Origin: Liolophura sinensis
Taxonomy: Eukaryota; Mollusca; Polyplacophora; Chitonida; Chitonidae
Assembly (NCBI RefSeq): GCF_032854445.1
Contig: NC_088304.1
Location: 20,411,704-20,475,703 of the forward strand
Reading direction: 5' to 3'
Length of the DNA stretch: 64,000 nt
In this document: positions 35,985-46,649 of the stretch, piece by piece
Numbering within the stretch: position 1 is the stretch's first letter
How the letters are laid out: every line of letters begins with the position of its first letter
Program-made: the position numbers and the translations under genes
Notes under the pieces: model-generated
The model's input: only the letters and a program-made list of their open reading frames with translations
Told to the model about the DNA's origin: nothing
Database searches by the model: none

Positions 35985-36862
35985 AAATGCTTGAAGCGAT
36001 GGACATTCTCCTATGGGGAAAAGGAAGAAAGAAAAAACCCTGATGCGATGGACATTCTCTTTTGTTTAAATTGAAAAGGAACAACCAAAAACTCTAAATG
36101 CGATGGACATGCTATTATGGGGAATATGAAAAGGAAGAAACAAAACGCCTGATGCGATGCGATGGACATTCTCTTATGAGCAAAATGAAAAGGAAAACAC
36201 AAAACGCCTGATGCGATGGAAATTCTTCCATCGTTCCTAGAAACAAAAAAGGCTTGATGCGATGGACATTCTCTTATGAGCAAAATGAAAAGGAAAAAAC
36301 AAAACGCCTGATGCGATGGAAATTCTTTCATCGTTCATAGAAACAAAAAGGCTTGATGCGATGGACATTCTCTTATGAGCAAAATGAAAAGGAAAAAACA
36401 AAACGCCTGATGCGATGGAAATTCTTCCACCGTTCCTAGAAACAAAAAGGCTTGATGCGATGGACATTCTCTTATGAGCAAAATGAAAAGGAAAAAACAA
36501 AACGCCTGATACGATGGAAATTCTTCCATTGTTCCTAGAAACAAAAAGGCTTGATGCGATGGACATTCTCTTAGGAGGAAAATGAAAAGGAAGAAACAAA
36601 ACGCCCCATGCGATGGAAATTCTTCCATGGGGAAAATGAAATAGAAGACACAATAATAATAAAAATAAAGAAACAAAAACGCTTGATGCGATGGACATTG
36701 CCTTATGAGGAAAATAAAAATGAAGAAAGAAAAACGCTTGAGGCATGGACATTTCCTTATGGGGAAAGTAAAAAGGAAGAAACAAAAACGCTTGAGGCAT
36801 GGACATTTCCTTATGGGGAAAGTAAAAAGGAAGAAACAAAAACGCCTGATGCGATGGATAAA
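35985..36862 (+). repeat. Composite minisatellite (about 56-bp units alternating in roughly 115-bp pairs)
   Basis: The basic unit is GATGCGATGGACATTCTCTT, ATG.G.AAAATGAAAAGGAA, GAAACAAAACGCCT. In 36210-36590 it alternates with a second unit, GATGCGATGGAAATTCTTCC, ATCGTTCCTAGAAACAAAAA, GGCTT, giving a higher-order pair repeated about four times. The right end (36660-36862) has variants with GAGGCATGGACATTTCCTTA. The minus-strand reading frame of 200 codons through it is a by-product of the repeat and not a protein gene. Confidence 0.92.
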
Positions 36863-36869
36863 GCTGAAT

Positions 36870-37575
36870 GCAAATAAGAAGAAGTCATCTTAAGTTTAAT
36901 GATATTTGTCAATATTTCTCCGTAAAAAGACAAACGTTTTAAAAATAACATTTTGATAAATTGGGAAACTTATATTTATATGCAGATGTACTGATGCAGC
37001 TTTATGGCAATGAAGGGGACACAAAAAAAATAGAGAGAAGCTCGTACTGACGAATAATGCCCCCGTTGGGATTATTTTCTGCATCTCTGATATTTCACGG
37101 GAAAGATGTGTTCAATAAATACGGTCGCTAAAGTGTCTCGTTATTTATCATAAAAGCTAGCGGGTGAAAATGTCTTTACCCAGGGGCCTGTTGTGGCAGT
37201 AGCGAGTAACAGCGTAGAACAAGACGTTAGACTAGACGAGCATCCCAGTCTCATTCTGCCAATGGATTTACAATTCTTCAGGGAGCTTTTTTCATTTATT
37301 ATTTATACTTATCCATAACATACCTGGCTTTAGCGAGGGTTTACGACCCTGAATTTCCCCTGGGCGAACGACCACCCGTTACAACGTCCGTGTCTAAGTT
37401 TTGCTTTGTTTTAGTTCGTCAAAATGACAAACTCTTTGTGCATTATTGATAGGCAAACCTCTGCGCCTATAGTTATATCAATTAGACTGAGTACTTTACA
37501 CAAGCTTAATACGCTCTAAACGCTAAGATACAAAGGGTCTGTATCAGACACCGAGGTTCCTCTGCGGACGGATAT
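36870..37575. other. Non-coding stretch, no gene seen
   Basis: No ORF with motifs and no repeat recognised. Confidence 0.4.
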
Positions 37576-37579
37576 ATAA

Positions 37580-38052
37580 TCATACTCCCTACATATACGT
37601 TCCGCTATGGCCATCGTCGGCTTAAGTTCTAACAACCTCCCCACAGTGACAAGATTCCTATGGTCAACATCTGCTGACTATGTTACGCACTGGGTGGCAT
37701 GCTACAAAAATGCAGCCGTGTGAGTGATTATACGAAGATCGCTACTAGGGATTAACACGGTGCATGTATATTTAAAACAATAAATATACACAAATTAAAG
37801 GGAACGAAATTACTTCTTAAATACACGATCCGCTATGGCCATCATCCGCTCAAATTTTAGCATCCTCCCGACACAGACACGATTCCTATGTTTAACATCT
37901 GTTCACTATTACACATTGGGTGGCATGCTATGAAAAACGCAGTCGTGTGTTATTGATTATATTGATTAAAAGATCGCTAGCAGGAATTAACATGGTGCAT
38001 GTATATTTAAAACAACAGATATACACAATTAAAAGGAATGAACTTACTTAAA
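37580..38052 (+). repeat. Tandem duplication, two units of about 235-240 bp
   Basis: Bases 37588-37815 and 37828-38052 share TCCGCTATGGCCATC, GATTCCTATG.T.AACATCTG, GGGTGGCATGCTA, GATCGCTA, TTAACA.GGTGCATGTATATT, TAAAACAA and ATACACAA.TTAAA. Divergence is moderate. No coding frame persists. Confidence 0.8.
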
Positions 38053-39630
38053 AGTGTACTATGTTTATCATATCACTGACACATTACCAAAGAGGTTGGA
38101 AAATGTGTAAAATGTCTGCTCAGACAGAAACTGCGTTTAACTGATTATTTGCCTTAATGGACAAAGGCACCCATATTCGCACTGTGTGCAAATAATAAGT
38201 GTTAGAACAATCGTAAAACGACAATAGATTAGTTGCAAACGTAATTGCTCCATAATTCCTTTAAGCATCTGGTCTCAGAAAAGCTCTTTATGTCCACGAT
38301 TTAACATTATCAGGGTGTGACTCAAACCAAACCTCTGTACACCTTATTCCATAGTAGTGTTACCATATTTGTCTCCACATATTATTGATGAGGATTGTAG
38401 AATTTATACATTTAAGTACAGTAGATTCTGTTATTTAAAGCAGACAAAAAGTGATGTATTTTTAGAATCATTTTTCTAGAAAAGACATTAGGTCTTTATG
38501 TGGAAGTGTTTTGTCTATCTGAAGGTGGGGTCAAAGCATTGTTAGAGGTGTTGTATATAGAGGTCGATTTGACACTGAGAAGTAGAGGGATGGGCAAAGA
38601 ACATGTTAAAGAGGAATCTGTCTTTGTTCGTGTTGACGTGGGAAGCTGGTATTATAGACAAGGCGAAGGGCAGAAAAGATAAAATAAGGCGGCAATTCAG
38701 CGCAAGGGTAAACCATCACTATATAAAGTTACAGCAAAGGGGCAATTTGTTGGCCATAACAGGCGGTATTACCGTCGGGACTGCAGTTTCTGGCGAATCT
38801 GGACGCTAGGCAGAGCAATACGCGATGCGTGCTAGGAATGACAAGAGGGAGTCCTGATGGATGGTCTGAACTATAGCACGGGGTGATTATACGCTATCTT
38901 GTTAGGCCTCTCCGGGCGATTCGATGGACTTGAAATCTTGTCTGAGAAATGTTCGATAAAAAAGCGGCCAAGGGGTAAACTAGAGAGATTTCCGCTAGAG
39001 GAACGGATCAAATCGAACCAGCGTGACAAACACCTTGCCTAATTAATGCGCTGGTGTAAAAAAGTACAAGACAAAACATACATTTTATAGCCCGCCTATA
39101 ACAGGGGCAGAGGGACAATTTTATGCTTGTGGGTTTTAAGACATGGTTCATGTCCCAAAGTCCCACCCTACTTAGTTCTGTATGCTGCTCAGCTCTCTGA
39201 CCAGACGCCAACGGCCGACGACGAATACAGGCGAAATTTTCACCCCTTCAATTACCAAGAACACTCCAGCCACACAAGCGATTCTCATCGCCGTAATTCT
39301 CTCTATACAGTGAAAAAATCCAACAAAATGATTAATGCTCTAATCCAAACACAACGCTTAAAAAAAGCCAGTGTTGAAAGTTTCTGGCTTTCTCCATTGT
39401 TGTCTAGACAGAAAAGCCGTCGTCGATTCGGAACGTGCGGCGTCTTAACGCTTTAACTAACACATCAACTCAATGATTTATCGCGCCGACCACACGGCTG
39501 CTATTCACCTGTCTTAAACTTTCCCCTCAAAACTTATTTCCACCTGCTCCAAGCGTGTCTGTAAATTCTTCGACCGAAATGCTTTCCGAAACTCGGGACC
39601 CTCTTTAGTAATCCAGACGCGGACGCCTTA
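38053..39630. other. Non-coding stretch, no gene recognised
   Basis: The ORFs at 38.5-38.8 kb (plus) and 39.13-39.46 kb (plus, 109 codons) have no motifs I recognise. Part of it may be the 3' flank of the minus-strand gene at 39634-41692. Confidence 0.4.
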
Positions 39631-39633
39631 TTA

Positions 39634-41692
39634 TCACCAAGGATAGGCCGGGAAATCCTGGCCACCCAACTCGATTAGGTTATAAGCCTTGTAGATGGCC
39701 TCTAGAGATAAGCGGAGGCTAGCGCCCAGACGTGTCCAGGCCGTGAACACGACGAGAATTACCGCTAGTAAAAGCGAGTCACTGCGTTCGATTGCTCGAG
39801 CCCCACTTGTCTGATCTCCAGACGAGGAAGCGACTGGTGGCAAGACCTCGATAACTTCTTTCGTAACTACTTTCTTTGTCGGCGTAGGGAACGTCATTTC
39901 TGGTTCGGTGTTGATCGGTCCCGTCGGGCCGCAGAAGGAGGCGTTCTGTCGAACTATCCACTCAGCCGACGGTTCCTCGAATCCAAGCCTAAGGTTCTCG
40001 CCGTGACATAGTCACAATCAGATCCGAGAACATTGAAAATACGGTTTTCACCGTCGAATATCCAGCACAAGAATTCTTTACTGATCCCAGTGGTCTTTGT
40101 AATAATACCTCTATACTCTTTCAGTTGCATAGAGGCTAGACACTGGTACTCCAGGCGCGGAGCAAGGTTAGTGCAATTAGCATAGGACACGGTAAAAAGT
40201 GTGCGGAGAAAAATATCGGTTATAAGTCAGACAGCCCCGCACCACTGAGCGTCTACAAACCCCACCACATCGGGTATAGTACGAGGTAAATCACAATGCA
40301 CAAAGCGGAGTTGCTTGCGATTAACTAAGGACAACATTGGAATAGACGAAGTTTTCATATGAGGCTTGTGATCGTGTCTAGCCCCGAAAAAACGGTTATT
40401 TCCACAAATGTGCTGTTTCTGGTGATCTACGTGAAAGAGAGGCCATTCAACACTATGGCCTAGTCTGTAGCGAATGACAGAGGGCGCTATTTTCTCTAGA
40501 TCTACACACGTGTATCGCGGATGACAGCCGTTGTTAAAAATTTGCAGCAAAACCTCCCCTACGCAGAAACTCTTGCGCTTGGAGTTTGATGCATCGGAAA
40601 TTCCCAACCCCTTGTATCTTCATGTCACTCACTCTCACGCTGATCTTACGATTTCCCGACGCTGAGACCTGAAGCCAATCTCCACGGATTGTATCCAGGA
40701 ACTGACACGTGTTAAGGTCGTCGTCATATGAACAGCGACCACACCTCATCGGGCAGTGAGGCCCGAATTTGGAATCACACAATCCCACATCCGCGGTACA
40801 GTGGACGCTCTCGTCTTCACATGTCGACGTGAATATTTTCTTCTCCATTTCCAATCGTACGTAATTATCTGTTAAACTAACTTCTTCATTGGGATCACAC
40901 ACGAAGTCAAAGAAGAGATAAGCGGTTCTGCGCCCCTCCTTCGTCTTTTGTAAATGCGCATGCACCAAACTCGAAGTTGTCGATTTTACGAATAACAATA
41001 AAAGTGTTTTTTACCTTCCTGCCATCGAGCCAGGCAATGAACCTTTTCAAAACCTGCGTGGATTCCCCACGAGCGGTCTACACAATGATCATCCCGAAAT
41101 TTAAATGTCATGCCGTCCCCTTTCTCGCACTCACTCTCAATGCGAAGCGGAAAGAATATTTGGCGACATATGTTTTCCCCTTGTGGGTTGTACACATGGA
41201 AGTTGTAACCTCCTTGAAAAGCACAGTGTACCTTGTGATGGAAGTAATGCTTGATGGACACAAGCGGCCGATGATCCAGTTCAAGGTTTTGATCGTGGCA
41301 AATGTAGGCTCTCATGAAGCGACTGTAATTCGACGTCTTGAGTTGAATGACACTATCACTTCGCTTCACAAACTGCATGCACAGGTAACGGATTTCTTTC
41401 TGGTGCTCCCGATGGGACACTAAATACTTATCACTATCAAGACGTTCTTCACAGCTCCGCTCGAACGGCAGGCTCTTTTGAAATAGGCGGATGGGTTCCG
41501 ATCATCATACTGCCGCTAAAATGGGCTTGGAATCGCTGGTGTTCGGGGTGGGGCATGATCCAGGGCTGTTTGGGGGCTGCTCTGGACGTACCCCGGGAAA
41601 ACGCAAAGACCTCTCATTTCAGGCTTCACAGAAGATGCAACGCTTAGAATGGTTGCCACGACAGTAAGGTAATCCATTGTCTGTGCCAGCAT
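39634..41692 (-). pseudogene. Secreted/membrane-anchored Cys-rich protein, DUF7042-7045-like, reading frame broken
   Basis: Reading minus from ATG at 41692: a signal peptide (MDYLTVVATILSVASS), then RGLCVFPGYVQ. The frame then shifts to PWIMPHPEHQRF...MMIGTHPPI, and shifts again to SCEERLDSDKYLVSHREHQK, RYLCMQFVKRSDSVIQLKT, NICRQIFFPLRIESECEKG. After another shift come CDPNEE, LTDNYVRLEM, TCEDESVHC, CPMRCGRC, CQFLDTIRGDWLQVS, GNFRCIKL; after another, NNGCHPRYTCVDLEKIAPS, IRYRLG, HICGNNRF; then a TGA (40229-40227), then CTNLAPRLEYQCLAS, FLCWIFDG, SDCDYV; and in a last frame a TM segment (LLLAVILVVFTAW). The C.FP...G.W, CHPRYTC and CTNL.PR.EYQCLAS words are what I associate with an uncharacterised invertebrate family (Pfam DUF7042-DUF7045). 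Function unknown. At least four breaks fall at 4-6-base homopolymers. It may be a pseudogene, or an intact gene in an assembly with indel errors. Confidence 0.6.
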
Positions 41693-41744
41693 GGGGACAC
41701 TCAGACGGACGAGTAACCATAGATCACTATCTCAGTGGCGAACT

Positions 41745-41770
41745 CTCTGAAAATAGAAGAACAAAGAATC
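41745..41770 (-). other. Candidate 3' splice site upstream of the minus-strand gene
   Basis: On the minus strand, TTGTTCTTCTATTTTCAG precedes AGAGTTCGCC, about 58 bases before the signal-peptide ATG at 41692. A pyrimidine tract plus CAG in this place suggests that a 5' leader exon is spliced to the coding exon. If real, it argues against the locus being a processed retrocopy. Confidence 0.4.
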
Positions 41771-41979
41771 GGTGAAAAGTGTTTATATACATGTACTATA
41801 TGAATTTTCAAAGAAGCAATTTACCGGCCAATGTTTCCAAAGACACATTATTCTACACTTACGCTAATGATCAAAATTATTTGGGTAAGTGACAGCGGTG
41901 TGCCCAGGTAAACCATCGACCCGTGGTAAATTACTGATAAAAGTTTTCACGCGTTACGTACGGATTTGGATACCATGAT

Positions 41980-42470
41980 GTGAACAACAACCACTCAACT
42001 GTGCAACCACCACACGAGGTCGGGAATGTGCAATGGCATTGGCAATTACCAGTGCATACGCATCGCCTATATGAAACTAGTTTATATACATCGCCATGTG
42101 AAACATCACAAATACATTGCCAATACCTTGCTCTCCAGCCGCACCTGAAAAGGTCTGTCAACACACATCGCCAGTAAAAGCACCTATTAGAACCACTTCA
42201 CCACACATCACCAGTGTAAAGCACAAGGCAGAGTATCTCATACCCACAACCTGTATGAACCAACGTGAACACACAATTCATTCCCATCACCAGTATGAGG
42301 CGCGCAAATCGCGGTTATATGCCGTAATTCCTTAACCTTTGCAACCATCACTGTGACCAATATTTTGAAACAATCTGAGAGGACTGTAGGGTGAAGATAA
42401 ATTTAATTTCAATAAATGCCGCTGAAAAAAGCACCACTGAATGTCCATACAAAACAAGGTCATACACATT
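41980..42470 (+). repeat. Degenerate tandem repeat, part 1
   Basis: Irregular recurrences of CATCACCAGT(A/G)T(G)AA..CA-like and CATCGCC..TATGAAAC words every 35-45 bp, heavily mutated. They include CATCGCCTATATGAAACTAG, CATCGCCATGTGAAACATCA, CATCGCCAGTAAAAG and CATCACCAGTATGAGG. The same words resume after the SINE near 42.75-43.1 kb. Confidence 0.55.
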
Positions 42471-42482
42471 ACCAGTGCATGT

Positions 42483-42735
42483 ATTTGTTTGCTGTTTTAC
42501 GCCGTACTCAAGAATATTTCACTTATACGACGGCGGCCAGCATTATGGTGAAAGGAAAGCGGGCACAGCCCGGGGAAACCCACGACCATCCGCAGGTTGG
42601 TGGAAGACCTTTCCATGTACGGCCGGAAAGGAAGCCAGTATGAGCTGGTCTTGAACTCACAGCGTCCGCTTTGGCGAGAGGCTACTTGTTCATTACGCTG
42701 CGCTAGCGCGCTAACCAACTGAGTCACGGATGCCC
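42483..42735 (-). mobile_element. Near full-length SINE (family 1) inside the tandem repeat
   Basis: Left to right on plus: GTTTTACGCCGTACTCAAGA, CTTATACGACGGCGGCCAGC, CACAGCCCGGGGAAACCC, GTACGGCCGGAAAGGAAG, TTGAACTCACAGCGTCCGC and GCTAGCGCGCTAACCAACTG, ending GGATGCCCC. The A+T tail is short or lost. Only a 5-bp CATGT flank repeat (42478, 42736) is seen, so the duplication is uncertain. Confidence 0.88.
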
Positions 42736-42739
42736 CATG

Positions 42740-43740
42740 TGTGAAATAAAACGTACAGCTAGTTCATACGCGTCGCATGTATGAAACATCATGCAAACCA
42801 GTTCATACTCATTGTCGGTAAGTATCACCATTTTCAACCTGTACGTACACATGCATAGCAATAACTAATCACCAATCTAATCATTGGATTACAAGTAGTT
42901 CACACAGACCGCCAGTATGATGCAGTTGGTACAACGTCAGACACATCGCCAGTATGTACGCACCACCAGTATGAATCAATTGGTACAACATATATCACCT
43001 CAGACACCTCACCAACATGAAGCACGACGAACAACCAGCTGAGATACATGTACACCTCGCCAGTACGAAGAAACAGTTAATACTATGAACGCATCGTTAA
43101 TATGAAATACCAATATGACATACCAAACATCTTTATTTCTATCCCCTCACTACTTCGCGTTTTATACGCGAATAAATGCGGTATTAACTCCTCACACCAG
43201 ACTAGGTGCCTATATGAAGACATCTATCTTCATCACCTCGTTACTTCGTGTATCTCTCACCACCTAACGAACGCCGAAAGAATCACCTGTCACGTAGACT
43301 TGAGCACTTGACGTCTATCTATTATCACCTTGCGACTTCGCGTTTCATAAATGAATGAAGTAATAATCACCTTGTCACTTCGTGTTTCGTGTCCCAATGA
43401 AACTCACCGCCTTGCTACCCGTGCTGCGTACACGGACTATGGAAGAATCATCTGCCATTTTATAAGGCAGGTGGACATGCGCTCCTGCATGCAGACATCT
43501 ACAGGTATCTCCAGTCATCTTGTTACTTCGTGTTTGACACAGGAATGCAGAAAGAGTCACCGGTTGATGTGAGCACCTACATGCAACATCCAGGCACCTA
43601 TCTATTATCACTTCCTACTTCGTGCTTCATACACGTGTGAAGGATTAATTCTCCTCCACAGTATCACAGTGGTACTTTTCTGTCATAGATACATATCGGA
43701 TAACTAAATATTGTCTGTTCTATTTGACTTCGTACATACG
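42740..43740 (+). repeat. Degenerate tandem repeat, part 2
   Basis: Continues the CATCGCCAGTATG words (42760-43080). From about 43140 it shifts to a longer irregular repeat with TCACCT.(G)TTACTTCGTGTTT..TA.A..AATGAA at 43150, 43230, 43335, 43372, 43518, 43610 and 43725. The reading frames crossing it are not conserved between units. Confidence 0.55.
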
Positions 43741-44030
43741 CACTTACGTGTTATCAAGCATACACGTATTATATCACGACGGAATCGCCTTCCATAAATT
43801 GCGGACAGAGTTTTGGGAGCTTTCCAGCTTCATACTTCTGTGTATTTTACATGTAAGACGGAGTAATCACCTACAGTATTAAAACTAAATACATAAACCC
43901 TATCATCTCATTGAAGAATCACGTTTCTTTGCAGATGGAGATTTAGAGACTTACCACCTCGGCCCATCGCACTGTACAGGCGTGTCGCGGTGTAATCACC
44001 TACCTGTTCCTGCCTTCACATCTTCCTCCA

Positions 44031-44246
44031 TTGCCTAATCGCTGTATCCATTGCCACATTGAACACCACGTGTATTTATTGCTGTCTAAACACCTACCGC
44101 GAGTTCCGGAAATGACATTTTTGGATGTGGAAGTAGCGGAGAGGCAGATTCGGCCCTCGCCGCCCGGAGACAACAGCTCAATGTCTACAGGTTCCGGAGC
44201 CCCTATCTCCATTACGGGACTAAGTGGTAGCACTTACAGGCTATAA
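44031..44246 (+). CDS. Weak candidate terminal coding exon
   Basis: A GC-richer open frame ends ...FLDVEVAERQIRPSPPGDNS, then SMSTGSGAPISITGLSGSTY, and stops at the TAA near 44246. The composition (Ser/Gly/Thr/Pro tail) and CpG-containing codons look more coding than the surroundings, and a TTGCTGTCTAAACACCTACCGCGAG acceptor-like tract precedes it. No family is recognised and no neighbouring exon joins it convincingly. It could equally be chance. Confidence 0.2.
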   Translation: MPNRCIHCHIEHHVYLLLSKHLPRVPEMTFLDVEVAERQIRPSPPGDNSSMSTGSGAPISITGLSGSTYRL

Positions 44247-44424
44247 CAGTCCGTACGTGATGTCGCGGGATCAATCAAAGGAACCCGGCCGATCTTCAGG
44301 GGTAACCTTGGACCGGTAACCCCGGGCTCGTGTAATTGACATTCGCCCAAGTCAATACCTCTGTCAGGGCCATCGGCGAGCTGGGCGCGGAATGAAAAAC
44401 GCGGCGCAATGGTCGAAGATTAAT

Positions 44425-45168
44425 TTACATGTACCTTGTCACACAGAATTCTCTAACTGCTTTTGCGGCCGTGGATGGTTGTGATTGACGAAACGCCTTA
44501 ACGATCACTTCAGCCTGTCTGGTGAAGGCCTTGGCGCTGAGATACGCTGCAATGTATAGAATCGCCACAGGTTTTCTTCGCGTTACCTTCAAACAAACGA
44601 CCTCAATCACCTCTGTTATAGTACTTGCCCTGGTTGTGAACAAAATCTCAACAAGCAAGCAAAATACATCAAAATACAAGAACTAGGGAGTTTGTGGCAC
44701 TCTTTGATTCGCAAAAGTGGCTGTCAAAGGAAGAGCACAGAAACAAAAAAGAAAACAGGAGTTAACACGGATTTCTAGACGTTGGATATTTCCTAAATTA
44801 CGCTACTCGCCCACTCCACTGGCGTGAAGGCAGCCCACGCTTTTACCATAGAACGCCTCTGTAGAGGATGGGTCAACAACAAGGAGTGATCGGCGCAATC
44901 TGTATACAACATTGACGAACAAGGGTCGCCTTAGACTTGCCTAAAGAATTAGCCTTTTCTGAGTCATTAGAGTTCGTGGTGTTAGCGTATCCGGCGGAAC
45001 TGAATGTCTGACTTCGTGACAACGGAATTTGTAGTGGAAATGCTCACTGTTCACGCTAAGGTATTTTTGACTACTACGCCTACCTGGTGATGTCAAAGAA
45101 TCGCTAGGCTTCTGTTGTACTGGCCAACATCTTGCCGAGATATTCCACACATGTTGGTAAGATGACAT
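44425..45168 (-). CDS. Weak candidate two-exon model
   Basis: On the minus strand an ATG at 45168 opens MSSYQHVWNISARCWPVQQK and reaches a donor-like CACCAG/GTAGGCG near 45085. An acceptor-like ATAACAG near 44622 would continue in frame as EVIEVVCLKVTRRKPVAILY, then AKAFTRQAEVIVKAFRQSQ, to a second donor-like ACAAG/GTACAT near 44431. The Arg/Lys/Ala-rich helical segment is not recognised. Frame compatibility across the join is the only support beyond codon look. Confidence 0.22.
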
Positions 45169-45169
45169 T

Positions 45170-46640
45170 GTACGACCAATTTTATTTTTTTTTAGTCATA
45201 CTTTTATAAAGCATGTATGCATTCCACAGAAAAAGAGAATTATGTATTGGTGGAAATAAAACAAGAGTGCTAATTTCATTGGATAAGCCTCATTAGCTCA
45301 GTTGCCTGAATTAGATGCAAAAATGGAATTATTGAAGTCATGACTTATATGGAAACAACATGGCGGTTGACATGTTATAGCCGCCGTCTTCCATGATATG
45401 ATAAACAGTACACTCGTTGAATTGTTGATTTACAGATTGACAAATGCTTACAAGTTTTAGTCTACACTGGTTAACATTTAAACTCACAGTATGTGACAGT
45501 TATATAGTCGAACAATAAATAAAGCCGTGCGAAAGTCTAACGCTCATTGGTATGGCGTATTTGTCTTCATTTACTCTTTAAAGTGCCAGTTGGTGAGAAT
45601 CGGAGTGTATCTTGTACGGAGAAAGATCAAAAGGTTTCTTGGCTTATTTAGAGGTGTTTTACGAGCACGCAATGGCTTCTGGCACTTCAACAAAATGGTT
45701 GGCGATACTCGCCTTGTACGTGTCAAGAACTCTGCGTGATTCCTGTGATCTATGGCAACTACCGCGGCCTGGAAACAGACCAATCTAACATCACACAGAC
45801 GGCCCTGGCGAATGCTAATTGATATAGTCCCGCGATGGGAAGACTTGTCCCGTTAGTTACTCTTTCTGTGAGGCCAAGCGCACCTCCTACGGTTTAAGGG
45901 AAATAAATCTGCAATACTGTGTATTATTCACGCAGCTTTGATGGTAAGAAGCGGTGGTAGAGTATGACATATGTACTCATTCCAACGTCAATCAGGTATC
46001 AAGATAACGGTAAATTATATTACAGGTAGACTGCCATAATGCCACTGAAATATGCGAATTTGTTCCTCATTACTATACACTATTGTTTCCGTTTCTGTCG
46101 TCTCACCTTATCAGTGACAACTATAAAATTGTCTTCAATGTTATGTAATCCACCATAATTTTGAATATCACATACAGCGCGCCGATTTTGCGAAATTCGT
46201 AACTTTACATAAACATACCCGTTTAAGCTTGTAGCTCTTCACGCACTGAGCGTACCATAGTTTTATATATGCAAGAAACAGAACGATAATGTGACATAGG
46301 CCTGATTACAATGAAAAAAAAATAATGTCAAAGTTTCCGAATGCTATATGCAATAGTAGTTTTATAACAAATAGTTGGCGTAGAGTTTACTTTGACTACG
46401 TGTTTCCCAGCTTACCTGGCGCTCCTTAAAGCCAGCATTGTAAATAGGAATTGAAGTGACACAAAAACCTGAACAGACTACATATATAGGCCAAAGATAC
46501 TTCCACGTATCTACAGCCTTGGCAATTCTCTCTGCATCGAGTTTGTACATGCAGCCATGGCAATCCCTGTAAAGGCTTGTGCACAAAGCCCAAATTCCTG
46601 ATAATCATCGTTCAGCTTTGTACAGCGTCCACAGTCCGGG
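45170..46640. other. Non-coding stretch, no gene recognised
   Basis: An opposite-strand ORF pair at 45.53-45.78 kb shadow one another without motifs. No repeat recognised. Confidence 0.4.
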
Positions 46641-46649
46641 CTCATTGTA

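Noticed and set aside
36237-36839. 200-codon open frame on the minus strand with repeated FLPFYFPHKEMS-like segments
   Set aside because: It lies wholly within a DNA minisatellite, other frames and strands are open too, and the peptide repeat follows directly from the DNA repeat.
40977-41423. 148-codon ORF on the plus strand
   Set aside because: It is the antisense shadow of the minus-strand Cys-rich protein frame, which has the signal peptide, Cys pattern and family-like motifs.
45286-45330. tRNA-like start (TTAGCTCAGTTGCC)
   Set aside because: Resembles an A box only; no B box, no foldable arms and no continuing SINE body.
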